Shown one piece after another: positions 52,881 to 62,351 of a DNA stretch of 64,000 nucleotides; positions within the stretch are counted from its first letter, which is position 1, and each line of letters begins with the position of its first letter. Location: the NCBI RefSeq assembly GCF_014736495.1, contig NZ_MDUX01000011.1, positions 1 through 64,000 on the forward strand, written 5' to 3'. This DNA comes from Candidatus Dactylopiibacterium carminicum (GTDB lineage: Bacteria; Pseudomonadota; Gammaproteobacteria; Burkholderiales; Rhodocyclaceae). The position numbers were made by a program, and so were the translations under genes. The notes below the pieces were generated by a model that saw only the letters and a program-made list of their open reading frames with translations, was not told the origin of the DNA and made no database searches.

Positions 52881-54881
52881 ATGAATGCACTGCGCCGACT
52901 GATCACCGATCTGGCCCGCCATCGCGTAGCCGCCCCGCTGTTCGTCATCCTGGTCAGCGTGAATGCGAAGCGGCCGCTGGATTTCTCGGTCTTCCCCACC
53001 GTCATCCTCGCCACCACGCTGATGCGCCTGACGCTGAACGTGGCTTCCACACGCGTGGTGCTGCTGCACGGCCACGAGGGCACGGCTTCCGCCGGCCAGG
53101 TCATCGAGGCTTTCGGCCACGTGGTGATCGGCGGCAATTTCGTGGTCGGCCTGGTGGTGTTCGTGATCCTGATGATCATCAACTTCATCGTGGTCACCAA
53201 GGGCGCGGAACGCATCTCGGAGGTGTCCGCGCGTTTCACGCTGGATGCCTTGCCCGGCAAGCAGATGGCCATCGATGCCGATCTCAATGCCGGCCTGATC
53301 AACCAGGAAAAGACCCAGCTGCGCCGCCGCGAAGTCGCCGCCGAAGCGGATTTCTATGGCGCCATGGACGGCGCCTCGAAGTTCGTGCGGGGCGATGCCA
53401 TCGCCGGCATCCTGATCCTGCTCATCAACATGATCGGCGGCGTGGCCATCGGCGCACTGATGCACGACCTCACGCTGGGTGAAGCCTTTCGCCTCTATGC
53501 GCTGCTGACCATCGGCGACGGGCTGGTCGCGCAGATCCCCGCGCTACTGCTGTCGGCTGCCGCTGCCATCATCGTCACCCGCGTGGGCAGCGAATCGAAG
53601 GATTTCGAGCAGCAGGTCGGCGCCCAGCTGCTGGCCTCGCCCAGCGTGCTCTATGGGGCCGCCGGGCTGATGCTGATCCTCGGCGCCATTCCCGGCATGC
53701 CCTGGATGGTGTTCCTCGGCTTCGCCGGGGTGTTGGCCTTCGTGGCCTGGCGTATCGGCCGGCACCCCGCCCGGCCGGAAGAAGCGGATACCGGTGCCAT
53801 CCAGAAAGCGTTGCTGACCGAGCCGCTGCCGGAATTCGACTGGCGCAGCCTGCCCTTCGTTGAAGTCATGAGCGTCACCGTGGGTTACAAGCTCGTGCGG
53901 CTGATCGACCATGAACATGGCGCGCCACTCGTGCAACGCATCAAGGGCATCCGCCAGAGCGTCAGCGAAAACATGGGTCTGCTGCTGCCCCCCATCGGCG
54001 TGCGCGACGATCTGGGGCTGAAGCCTGCTCAGTACGCCATCAAGCTCTCGGGGAGCAGCATCGCGCAAGGCGAGGTCTATGCCGACCACCTGATGACCAT
54101 TCCCTCACCCCAGGTGTTCGGCGATCTGGATGGTATCCCCGGCGTGGAGCCGGCCTATGGCATGCCAGTGACCTGGATCGCGCCGGAGAACAAGGCCCAT
54201 GCCCTGGGTCTGGGTTATCAGGTGGTGGACATTCCCAACATCATCGCCACCCACGTCGCCAAGATGGTGCGTGACCACCTGCCCGAACTGGTCCGCCACG
54301 AAGACGTGCCGGCACTGATGGAACGCCTGGCCGCCGTGGCCCCCAAACTTTCGGCCGCGCTGGACAAGGCGCTGACGCACACCCAGATGCTCAAGGTGTT
54401 CCGCGTGCTGCTGGCCGAGAACGTCTCGCTGAAGGACATCGTGCCGATTGCCACGGCGCTGCTCGAAAATGCCGAGCTCACCAAGGACCCCATCCTGCTC
54501 GCGGCCGAGGTGCGCTGCATATTGCGCCGGCAGATCGTGGCCGCGGTGAATGGCAACGGCAAGGAGCTCAGGGCCTTCAACCTCGGCGGAGAGCTGGAGA
54601 ACATGCTACTGGGATCGCTGAACCAGGCCCGGCAGGGCGGCAAGGTGACACTGGACAACTACCCCATCGACCCGAACCTGCTTTCGCAGCTGCAGATGAA
54701 CATGCCCGTCGTGCGCGAGCAGATGAAGCAGCAGGGCGGCACGCCGCTGCTGCTGGTGATGCCGCAGATCCGCCCCTTGCTGGCGCGCTATGCCCGCCTC
54801 TTCGCGCCCGGGCTCACGGTGCTTTCCTACAACGAAATCCCCGAACAGCTGGAAATCAGCATCATCGGCTCACTGGGCTAG
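52881..54881 (+). pseudogene. flhA: Export-gate protein FlhA with N-terminal in-frame deletion
   Basis: FlhA is the large inner-membrane export gate. The frame from 52881 (MNALRRLITDLARHRVAAPL) is open for 666 residues, where FlhA is about 690-700. The conserved parts are present: KRPLDFSVFPTVILATTLMR, FTLDALPGKQMAIDADLNAG, and the cytoplasmic domain to the end. But the sequence moves from RVAAPLFVI directly to LVSVNAKRPLDF near 52941-52955. In other FlhA proteins about 30 residues forming the first membrane helices (the PLPPFLLDLLF-type segment) separate these. The deletion is in frame and would disrupt topology. I classify it as a probable pseudogene; a natural short variant is less likely. 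Confidence 0.82.
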
Positions 54882-54922
54882 AACGGACGCCAGCGTCGGA
54901 AAGTGCCTGCGGCCGTTCCGAC

Positions 54923-55927
54923 CTACGCCTCCTCCGAGCCGCGAGAGGTTTCCAGCGCATGGCTCCGGTTGGCCAGCTGGACCACGACCTCTGCCGCGGC
55001 GCGGAACAGGCTGGGAGGCAAAGCTGCGGCAGGGCCTTGCGGCAGGCGCGCGGCAAGCGCGGAATCGGTTTCGAATCCCGGCAGGCCGTGGCTCATGCTG
55101 CAACGCATCAGGCGCAGACCGGCACGCGCCAGCGCGGTCGTGATGTCGGGCAGCGCATCGCTCAGCGGCGCCAGTGCATCCTTGCGCTCGGTGGCCAGGC
55201 TCAACTGGATGCCACCTGCCAGCCACTGCACCTGCAGCACGATACGGCCCAGCTGCCCGAGGGTAAGTTCAATGCGCAGGGCCAGGCTGCGCATGCTCCG
55301 GCGCGGCGTATCGCGCCCGTTGCCGTCAGGATCCGAATGGACCAGGCGCAACAGCATCGGCACGCCTCCCAGCGCATAGATCGGGAAGGTCCAGCGCCCA
55401 CTGTCGAAGGGCTCTTCCTCCAGACCGGGCATCGGCACTGCCGGCGCCTGCCCCTGGTACGCCGCGATATCCGCCGACGGCTGGAACATCGCCTGCTGCC
55501 ATCGCCCCTGCACCAGCGCACGCCATGAGAGTGCCAAGGCCGCGCCATCGGGCGCGCGCCAGGCAAATTGACGCAAGACGGCCTGATCGACCCGCATAGC
55601 CGCCTGCTCCGTCTGGAAGGGAATCGCCGCACGTGCCCCCGGACGACGCACGATGTCGCTCTGCAATTCGAGCTCCAGCTCCGGATAGACGCTCAGCACC
55701 TTCATCAACAGGATGTCGCCCTCGGCCAGCCCCTGCCCAAGGCGCCCCATGCCGATCAGACGCATCGGCCGACCATCGCCGGTAGTCACGAGCAGATCTT
55801 CGCCCAGCGTTTCCGCATAGGCCAGCCGCAACGTCTCGCCGGCCACCACCGAGGCCTGCCGGGCACCGCCCTCCCTCGACGATACGGGCCGAGCCTGGGT
55901 GACGTTGGCAATCCGCTCAAGCGCCAT
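54923..55927 (-). CDS. Second FliK-type (Flg_hook-like domain) protein
   Basis: A 334-residue protein with an N-terminal region (about 40-90: GETLRLAYAETLGEDLLVTT) that resembles a small beta domain, a middle linker and a C-terminal domain whose pattern (LRIELTLGQLGRIVLQVQWL, AGGIQLSLATERKDALAPLS, TTALARAGLRLMRCSM) is that of the FliK Flg_hook domain. It is convergent with flhA, 41 bases apart, and unrelated in sequence length and order to fliK at 39343. It may be a second length-control or export-switch factor, or a domain reused in another role. The start at 55927 (MALERIANV) is chosen because homology begins there. Confidence 0.65.
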   Translation of the reverse strand: MALERIANVTQARPVSSREGGARQASVVAGETLRLAYAETLGEDLLVTTGDGRPMRLIGMGRLGQGLAEGDILLMKVLSVYPELELELQSDIVRRPGARAAIPFQTEQAAMRVDQAVLRQFAWRAPDGAALALSWRALVQGRWQQAMFQPSADIAAYQGQAPAVPMPGLEEEPFDSGRWTFPIYALGGVPMLLRLVHSDPDGNGRDTPRRSMRSLALRIELTLGQLGRIVLQVQWLAGGIQLSLATERKDALAPLSDALPDITTALARAGLRLMRCSMSHGLPGFETDSALAARLPQGPAAALPPSLFRAAAEVVVQLANRSHALETSRGSEEA

Positions 55928-56098
55928 GCAAGTCTTCACTCCACAAGGAAACAAATCATGTGATGCGCACGGCGCACCCTAAGAACCACTTTCTTTTGCC
56001 ACCGCCCCGAGGGCCTGTTTCCAACCGGCGGATGAATCTTGGTTTCCGACTGGCGCCGGCATGACCCGTCATGCACCGGCTGCGCATGGCGTACCTAC

Positions 56099-56132
56099 AA
56101 AAAGGGCCTGCCACACGTACTGCGGCAGGCCC
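56099..56132 (-). terminator. Intrinsic terminator of the flagellin gene
   Basis: On the minus strand, GGGCCTGCC and GGCAGGCCC form a perfect 9-bp stem with an 11-base loop, followed directly by TTTTTG. It lies 44 bases after the flagellin stop and is a strong rho-independent terminator. Confidence 0.9.
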
Positions 56133-56175
56133 ATGCGCTGGCCACCCCTGCACGGGGTGGCTGCAGTGCTGCCGA

Positions 56176-57054
56176 TTACTGAATCAGCGTCAGCACCATC
56201 TGCGACATGCTGCTGGCCTGCTTGAGCATGGTCGTGCTGGCTTGCAGCAGGATCTGTTGCGAGGTCATGGTCGCGGTTTCGGAAGCGTAGTCCACGTCCA
56301 TGATGCGGCCAGCAGCCTGTTCGGTGTTGGTCGACATGTTCGCGAGGTTGTTATAGACGTGCTCCAGGCGGTTGGAAGCAGCACCCAGGCCGGAACGCAG
56401 GGAGCCGACAGCATCCAGGGCGTCGCTGAGCGTATCGATGATGGCGTTGGTACCGGTAGCGCTCAGTTCGGCGCCGGCGGTGCCGTCTTCATACTTGGTG
56501 GAGCTGCTGGTCAGCGCGGTTGCCAGGGCGGTAACCAGCGTATTCAGGTCGACTTCCATGGTCTCGCCCGAGCTGGCGCCGATCTGGAAGGTCATGGCAT
56601 CGCTGAGCTTGCCGCCGGAGCCGTCGACTGCGGTGCCGTCACTGAACAGGGTTGCACCGCCGAAGGAGGTGTTCTTGATGATGTTGGCAAGTTCTTCGCC
56701 CAGTGCATCGTATTCGCCTTGCAGCGCGGTCTGGTCGTCGGTGGTGGTGGAGGCCGTGTAGGCTTCGGTCGCCAGATCCTTCATGCGTTGCAGGATTTCG
56801 GTCACTTCGGAGAGCGCGCCTTCGGCGGTCTGCATCATCGAGATGCCGTTCTGGGTGTTCTTCTGAGCAACGGCCATGCCGCTGGTCTGGGCCTTCAGGC
56901 GGGTAGCGATCTGCAGGCCGGCAGCGTCGTCCATCGCGGAGTTGACGCGATAGCCGGTGCCCAGGCGGGTCATGGAGGTGGGCAGGGAGCTCTGGGTCTT
57001 GCTCAGGGAATTCTGCGAGACCAGCGCAGCGGCATTGGTGTTGATGCTCAGCAT
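56176..57054 (-). CDS. Flagellin (LafA-type)
   Basis: A 292-residue flagellin. The N-terminal D0-D1 region (MLSINTNAAALVSQNSLSKT, AMDDAAGLQIATRLKAQTSG, AVAQKNTQNGISMMQTAEGA) and C-terminal region (LEHVYNNLANMSTNTEQAAG, RIMDVDYASETATMTSQQIL, LQASTTMLKQASSMSQMVLT) are conserved. The short variable domain is typical of lateral flagellins. It has AAGGAG upstream of the ATG and its own terminator. It is well separated from the array and downstream of an unrelated gene. I find no convincing FliA promoter before it, which is unusual for a flagellin. Confidence 0.94.
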   Translation of the reverse strand: MLSINTNAAALVSQNSLSKTQSSLPTSMTRLGTGYRVNSAMDDAAGLQIATRLKAQTSGMAVAQKNTQNGISMMQTAEGALSEVTEILQRMKDLATEAYTASTTTDDQTALQGEYDALGEELANIIKNTSFGGATLFSDGTAVDGSGGKLSDAMTFQIGASSGETMEVDLNTLVTALATALTSSSTKYEDGTAGAELSATGTNAIIDTLSDALDAVGSLRSGLGAASNRLEHVYNNLANMSTNTEQAAGRIMDVDYASETATMTSQQILLQASTTMLKQASSMSQMVLTLIQ

Positions 57055-57228
57055 GGGGTTCTCCTTGCTTGTGAGAATGGGCGGAGCGCCGACGATCGAC
57101 GCCCTCAGTGCTACAGGGCGACACCTGCCCGCGCTTCCTTAAATGTCTGTCGCGCCGCGGGTCCGGCAGTGCGCGAGGGCATCCGGCGTGCGCGGCTGCG
57201 GATCGATTCCGGTGCCGCGCGTATACGT

Positions 57229-57265
57229 AAAAAGCCCCCGGGCGGACGGCGTCCTTTCCGGGGGC
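57229..57265 (-). terminator. Intrinsic terminator upstream of flagellin, ending the 57307-58092 gene
   Basis: On the minus strand, GCCCCCGG pairs with CCGGGGGC around a 16-base loop that itself can fold (GGACGCCGTCC), and is followed by TTTTTACG. It lies 42 bases after the stop of the upstream gene and insulates the flagellin gene. Confidence 0.85.
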
Positions 57266-57306
57266 AAGGCACATCGGCTCTCTAATCGTGGCGCGCCCGA
57301 AGCGGA

Positions 57307-58092
57307 TCAGGGCAACGCGTACCAGCGGCTTTCCGGCTCGAAGCTGAGCAGGCGGGCACTATCCTTGCGACCCTGCATGAAGAAGAGCACGTCGAACAGG
57401 CGGCCCGGGTCCCGCGTGAGCCGGGGCTGCGGGCTGCGGGCGACAGCGCCCTTCAGCAGTTCGCGGTACTGGGTGTAGCAATTGCCGAGGTAGAAGGGCA
57501 GGCGCGAGATCTTGCGCGCGTTGGCGCCTGCCGAATCCTCGGGCAGCAGGAACTGCGTGGCATTCATGCCCATGAAGCCGGCATTGTCCAGGCCGCTGCG
57601 AACCTGACTGTCGAAGGCCGGCATGAAGCCGGTGAGCAGCATCAGCGTCTTCATCGGATAGGTGACGTTGGTATTGCCGACGAAGATGCCGGCGGAGAGC
57701 TGGTCCAGCACGGCATGCAGCCTGGCGTCGAAGATGCCCAGTGCTTAGTGGGACTGCTGACCGTTGACCGCCCGTCGACCGCCCCGAATCGACAGACCTT
57801 CCACCGAAAGATCGGCAAAGTATCTCAGGCGCTCGTGCAGCTCGGGGGCCTGCAGACTGGTCTGCAGCACATCCATCTTCTGCACGAAGGCGGCGCGCCG
57901 TCTGCCGGCGCCCCAGTCGCGCAGCACCCGGGTCAGCATCTGGGCCAATGCCCGGGTGTTTTCCCTGTTAGGGCTGGCGAGATAGGCCGCCGCGAGACCG
58001 CGCACGTTCTCGTAGTCACGATGGTAATTGGCCGGGAATTGCGCGATTGCCACGCAGATCTGCTCGGCATCGGCAGTGATTACTAGGGACAT
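57307..58092 (-). pseudogene. Uncharacterised gene upstream of flagellin, interrupted by in-frame TAA
   Basis: The frame from 58092 (MSLVITADAEQICVAIAQF) is open for 115 codons and stops at TAA (57745-57747) after RRAVNGQQSH. The same frame continues with ALGIFDARLHAVLDQLSAG, IFVGNTNVTYPMKTLMLLTG to a stop at 57307. Read through, the protein would be about 261 residues. TAA is one C-to-T step from CAA (Gln). I do not recognise the family: there is no signal peptide, the first part is helical and charged, and the second has a hydrophobic core. Neighbouring terminators suggest it is a separate transcription unit. A role in flagella is possible only by location. Confidence 0.6.
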
Positions 58093-58271
58093 CGAACCGC
58101 TTCCGGGTAGGTTGGGCGACTCGACCTCCTGCGTATGACCCGGGAAAGCTGCGCCGCCTTGCGTATTGCCGGGCGCTACACCCGGCATCTCTATCCGTTC
58201 AAGGCGACTCACAGAAGGAATGGCTTAAACCCGTGTCGGCGAAGTGACTACAGGCGGCCTGCCACGCGTAT

Positions 58272-58868
58272 TCAGCCGTTCTCGGTCCAGTCGAACTCCA
58301 GCTGTCGCGCGGTGCGCTCGGCGAGCTCGCGGCCGGCCAGCCGCTCCACCAGATGCAGGCTCATGTCGATCCCGGCCGAGATGCCGGCGGAACTGACCAC
58401 ATGCCCCTGATCCACCCAGCGCAAGCCTTCGCGCACGTCCAGCCCGGGGAACATCGCGCGCAGATCGGCAACGTCCTCCCAGTGCGTAGTCGCGGCAAGC
58501 CCCTCCAATACGCCGGCTTCGGCCAGCAGGAAGGCACCGGTACACACCGAGGCCAGAATCCGCACCTGGTGCGCCTGCCGCGCGATCCAGGCAATCACCT
58601 CGACACGCGCCAGTTCCTCCGTCACCACCCCGCCAGGCACGATCAGCACATCCAGCGGCGGATGATCATCGATACCGGCATCCGGCAGCACGGGCAGACC
58701 CGCCCGTGCCCGTACCGCCTCGCTGCGTGCGGCAATGGTCAGCACCTCGAATAATGGTGCACCGGGATGCTTGCGACCATGTACCCGTGAAGCGGTCGTG
58801 AACACTTCATAGGGCCCGGCGAAGTCGAGAACCTCCACCTGGTCGAAGACGTAGATGCCGATACGCAT
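58272..58868 (-). CDS. DJ-1/PfpI family protein, isonitrile hydratase-like
   Basis: A 198-residue single-domain protein of the class I glutamine amidotransferase-like superfamily. RIGIYVFDQVEVLDFAGPYE starts the Rossmann-like fold, LDVLIVPGGV is the oxyanion segment and ILASVCTGAFLLAEAGVLEG holds the nucleophilic Cys at the elbow. The pattern resembles isonitrile hydratase and the ligase-like domain of AraC-family regulators (GATase1_PfpI). AAGGAG lies 7 bases before the ATG at 58868. The adjacent gene at 58927 is a second member on the same strand. Confidence 0.82.
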   Translation of the reverse strand: MRIGIYVFDQVEVLDFAGPYEVFTTASRVHGRKHPGAPLFEVLTIAARSEAVRARAGLPVLPDAGIDDHPPLDVLIVPGGVVTEELARVEVIAWIARQAHQVRILASVCTGAFLLAEAGVLEGLAATTHWEDVADLRAMFPGLDVREGLRWVDQGHVVSSAGISAGIDMSLHLVERLAGRELAERTARQLEFDWTENG

Positions 58869-58926
58869 GGGAACTCCTTGCCATGGAAACGCATGCCCAG
58901 TGTAGCCCGGATGCGCTACGGCGGAA

Positions 58927-59511
58927 TCAACGCTCGGGCGCTGGCGCTCCCTGGATGTCACGCCACAGCTGCAACTGCTCACTGCGATCCGGATAGATCT
59001 TCAAGGCGTCGAACAAGGCCATGGAGAAATCGACGAACGCGCGCCCCTTGGCGGTGATCAGGCCATCCACGCAGACCACGCGGGCTTCCTCCTGGCAATG
59101 CGCGCGCGGGAATGGATCCGCCAGGCCCTGACGTGCCGCCGACGCCGGCGTGCAGGTGGTGGCATAGGCGCGTGTATCGAGCAGACCGGCACGCGCCAGA
59201 TAGTGCGGCCCATTGCAGATCGCCGCTACGGGCACGCCACGCGCGTGCAGCTGGCGGATCAGGGCCAGGATGCCCTCTCCCGGAGGCTGGATCGGCCCGC
59301 CGGGAATGACCAACGCCTCGATATCCTCACGCAGCAAAGCCTCGGCCACGGTGATGTCCGGCAGATAGCGCAGGCCCGACTCGCTCGTCACCGGCTCGGC
59401 GCTGTATCCCATGCCCAACACTTCGCGCCGCCCCACCTGGCGGATCTTGTGGAAAGCCAGCGTGATCTCGAAATCGGCAAAGAAGGGATAGTAGAAACAG
59501 ACGACGCTCAT
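58927..59511 (-). CDS. DJ-1/PfpI family protein
   Basis: A 194-residue protein with the DJ-1/PfpI fold: MSVVCFYYPFFADFEITLAF, EDIEALVIPGGP and VPVAAICNGPHYLARAGLLD with the nucleophilic Cys. The family includes proteases, glyoxalases and chaperones; members cannot be assigned a reaction by eye. It is 58 bases upstream of the isonitrile hydratase-like gene, suggesting co-transcription, and divergent from an aldo/keto reductase. Together these look like a small aldehyde or electrophile detoxification group. Confidence 0.8.
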   Translation of the reverse strand: MSVVCFYYPFFADFEITLAFHKIRQVGRREVLGMGYSAEPVTSESGLRYLPDITVAEALLREDIEALVIPGGPIQPPGEGILALIRQLHARGVPVAAICNGPHYLARAGLLDTRAYATTCTPASAARQGLADPFPRAHCQEEARVVCVDGLITAKGRAFVDFSMALFDALKIYPDRSEQLQLWRDIQGAPAPER

Positions 59512-59691
59512 GTTTTCGGCTCCTGTACGCGCTCACTCAAGAATGCGGGAACTCTACGCGCAGATGCTGCCGTCGCCTTTGTCATGCATGAAACACGCAG
59601 CACCTCCGGTTGCCACACAAATCCGCCATGCCCCGGCACCCGGGCTGCTATCTTGGGCGCTTCCCGCGTCGACTCCCCCAAGGACATCACC

Positions 59692-60672
59692 ATGAAGAAG
59701 ACTCGCCAGATCGCCGGCCGCAATATTGGCGCCATCGGCCTGGGCTGCATGAACCTGCACCATGGCTACGGACACCGTGCCACGCAGGAGGAAACGAACG
59801 CCCTGCTGCACCATGCACTCGACCTCGGCGTGGATTTTTTTGATACCGCCACACTGTACGGCTTCGGCACCAATGAGGAAGCCGTGGGGCAAGCGCTTTC
59901 GGCGGAGCGCTCGCGTTTCTTCCTCGCCTCCAAGTGCGGCATGCAGGGTGTAGACGGCGTACGTGTGATCGACGGCCGCCCGGCCACGCTCAAGGCCACC
60001 TGCGAGGACAGCCTGCGCCGGCTACGCACGGATCACATCGATCTGTATTACCTGCACCGCTGGGATAAATCAGTCCCCATCGAAGAAAGTGTCGGCGCAC
60101 TGGCGGATCTGGTACGCGAGGGCAAGATCGGCGCCATCGGACTTTCCGAAGTCTCCTCCGCCACGCTGCGGCGCGCGCACGCAGTGCATCCGGTGGCCGC
60201 ACTGCAGTCCGAATATTCCCTGTGGAGCCGCGATCCCGAACGCGGCGTACTGCAGACCTGCCGCGAACTGGGTGTGGCCTTTGTCGCCTTCAGCCCGCTG
60301 GCGCGCGGCTTTCTCGGCGATCTTCGGCAAGTGGATGGTTTCACCGCCAGCGACATCCGCGCCAGCATGCCGCGCTTCGCGCCTGCAAGCTATGCCGCCA
60401 ACCTGACGCTTGCCGACGCCGCCACAGCCATCGCCAGTGATGCCGGCTGCAGCCTGCCGCAGCTCGCGCTCGCCTGGCTGCTGCGCGACCCCATCGTCAG
60501 CGTAATCCCCGGTACCACCCGCCGCGTCCATCTGGAAGAGAACCTCGCCGCCGACCGCGTGACGCTCGACGACACCCAGCTCGCACAACTCGACAGCCTG
60601 TTCGCCCCCGGCAAGATACAGGGCGAGCGCTACAACGCCGCCTCGATGGCGGAGATCGATCAGGATCGGTAG
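59692..60672 (+). CDS. Aldo/keto reductase
   Basis: A 326-residue NADPH-dependent oxidoreductase of the TIM-barrel AKR family. It has the catalytic Tyr in VDFFDTATLYGFGTNEEAVG, Lys in FLASKCGM and His in YYLHRWDKSVP, and the NADPH-binding loop SVIPGTTRRVHLEENL near the C-terminus. Sequence resembles the perakine reductase/YakC type. AAGGACATCACC precedes the ATG at 59692. In contrast to the AKR at 11565 it is intact. It is divergent from the DJ-1 pair by 180 bp, consistent with a joint response to reactive carbonyls. Confidence 0.9.
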   Translation: MKKTRQIAGRNIGAIGLGCMNLHHGYGHRATQEETNALLHHALDLGVDFFDTATLYGFGTNEEAVGQALSAERSRFFLASKCGMQGVDGVRVIDGRPATLKATCEDSLRRLRTDHIDLYYLHRWDKSVPIEESVGALADLVREGKIGAIGLSEVSSATLRRAHAVHPVAALQSEYSLWSRDPERGVLQTCRELGVAFVAFSPLARGFLGDLRQVDGFTASDIRASMPRFAPASYAANLTLADAATAIASDAGCSLPQLALAWLLRDPIVSVIPGTTRRVHLEENLAADRVTLDDTQLAQLDSLFAPGKIQGERYNAASMAEIDQDR

Positions 60673-60701
60673 GGTGTGGAGCGCCGCAGGCGTTGCGCAC
60701 C
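60673..60701. repeat. REP-like imperfect hairpin after the aldo/keto reductase
   Basis: GGTGTGGAGCGCC and GGCGTTGCGCACC form an imperfect 13-bp inverted repeat around a 3-base loop, directly after the stop codon. There is no T-run, so it may be a REP-type palindrome or a rho-dependent RNA-stability element. The remaining bases to 60836 show no other feature. Confidence 0.35.
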
Positions 60702-60836
60702 ATCCGACACCGTTAACGTTTGTATCCGGGCGCGCCCGAGGCATACCGTGAGGCGCATACTGTGCCACGTGCCAGCGCTGGTCCGTCACCAGGCCGCGCT
60801 GCCGTGGAGTTTCCGCACTGGTGGCGCCCCAGAGGC

Positions 60837-62291
60837 ATGAACATGGCAGCCCCCCTTCCCGATGAAAAAAGGACGAATTACCGCTGGGTGATCTGCTCTC
60901 TGCTGTTCATGGCAACGACGATCAACTACATGGATCGTCAGGTACTGTCGCTGACCTGGAAGGACTTCATCGCCCCGGAGTTCCATTGGAGCAACAGCGA
61001 CTACGGCAACATCACCGCGATGTTCTCCCTCTTCTACGCCATATGCATGTTGTTCGCCGGGCGCTTCGTGGACTGGATAGACACCCGGAAGGGCTTTCTG
61101 TGGGCAATCGGCGTCTGGTCGCTGGGCGCCGTGCTGCACGCCTTCTGCGGCATCGCCACGGCAGGTGTGGTGGCAGACACCTGGCTGACGGGCTTCGAAG
61201 GCGCCAAGGAAGCCATCCGCACGGTGGGTGACACCGCACTGGTCATCAGCGTGAGCACCAGTCTGTTCGTTTGTGCCCGCTTCGTACTGGCGCTGGGCGA
61301 AGCCGGCAACTTCCCCGCCGCGATCAAGGCGACCGCCGAATTCTTCCCGAAAAAGGACAGGGCTTTCGCCACCAGCATCTTCAACGCCGGTGCCACCGTC
61401 GGAGCCCTGCTGGCGCCGCTGAGCATCCCGATCTTCGCACGGCTCTATGGCTGGGAAATGTCCTTCGTGCTGATCGGCGCGCTGGGCTTCGTGCTGATGG
61501 GGTTCTGGATGTTCATGTACCGCAAGCCTCACGAACATTCGCGGGTGAACCGGGCAGAGCTGGCCTACATCACGCAGGACGCAGCGGACGAAGCCGATGG
61601 CGGCAAGGCTGCCTCCGGACGCAGGCTGTCGTTTACCCAGTGCTTCCGCTACCGTCAGACTTGGGCCTTCGTCATCGGCAAATTCCTGACCGATGGCGTG
61701 TGGTGGTTCTATCTGTTCTGGACGCCGGCCTATCTGAGCGACGTCTATGGCCTGAGCTCGGATTCGTCGATGGCGCAGCTGTTGTTGTTCGTACTCTACG
61801 CAATCACGCTGCTTTCCATCATCGGCGGCTGGTTGCCCTCGTATTTCGTCACCCGCAAGGGCATGGACCCTTACGCCGGACGCATGCGCGCGATGCTGAT
61901 CTTCGCCTTCTTCCCGCTGCTGGCCCTGCTCGCGCAACCGCTGGGGGATCACTCGTACTGGTTCCCCGTCATCATCATCGGCATCGCCGGCGCGGCCCAC
62001 CAAGCCTGGTCGGCCAACATCTTCTCGACCGTGGGTGACATGTTTCCGCGCTCCGCCATCGCCACCGTCACGGGCATCGGCGGCATGGCCGGCGGCCTGG
62101 GCTCCTATCTGATCAACAAGGGCTCCGGCGTGCTGTTCGACTTCGCCGCCGCCAACGAGTGGAAGCTGCTTGGCTTCCACGGCATCGAGTCTGGCTACTT
62201 CGTCATCTTCTCGGTCTGCGCGGTGGCCTACCTGCTGGGCTGGGGCATCATGAAGACGCTCGTGCCGCGCTACCAGCCGATCGAGGTCTGA
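60837..62291 (+). CDS. MFS transporter of the anion:cation symporter (ACS) family
   Basis: The 484-residue protein has twelve predicted membrane helices. The N-terminal RWVICSLLFMATTINYMDRQ is the ACS-family signature (ExuT/GarP/GudP relatives), and RFVLALGEAGNFPAAIKATA in the fourth helix is highly characteristic. A long loop lies between the first helices (residues about 105-130) and one in the middle (YRKPHEHSRVNRAELAY). Relatives import hexuronates or other sugar acids by proton symport. The start is 60837 or 60843 (MNMAAP/MAAP). The gene is intact and lies before polA, with which it converges. Confidence 0.88.
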   Translation: MNMAAPLPDEKRTNYRWVICSLLFMATTINYMDRQVLSLTWKDFIAPEFHWSNSDYGNITAMFSLFYAICMLFAGRFVDWIDTRKGFLWAIGVWSLGAVLHAFCGIATAGVVADTWLTGFEGAKEAIRTVGDTALVISVSTSLFVCARFVLALGEAGNFPAAIKATAEFFPKKDRAFATSIFNAGATVGALLAPLSIPIFARLYGWEMSFVLIGALGFVLMGFWMFMYRKPHEHSRVNRAELAYITQDAADEADGGKAASGRRLSFTQCFRYRQTWAFVIGKFLTDGVWWFYLFWTPAYLSDVYGLSSDSSMAQLLLFVLYAITLLSIIGGWLPSYFVTRKGMDPYAGRMRAMLIFAFFPLLALLAQPLGDHSYWFPVIIIGIAGAAHQAWSANIFSTVGDMFPRSAIATVTGIGGMAGGLGSYLINKGSGVLFDFAAANEWKLLGFHGIESGYFVIFSVCAVAYLLGWGIMKTLVPRYQPIEV

Positions 62292-62351
62292 TCATGCCCT
62301 CACACCATAAACTGTCTGGCGGAGCCGCCTCCGGAAGTTACGCCCTACAAA

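Noticed and set aside
57055..57300. A FliA promoter upstream of flagellin
   Set aside because: Partial matches such as GCCGATGT exist, but none has a TAAA at the right spacing, and the terminator at 57229-57265 lies between the best partial match and the gene.
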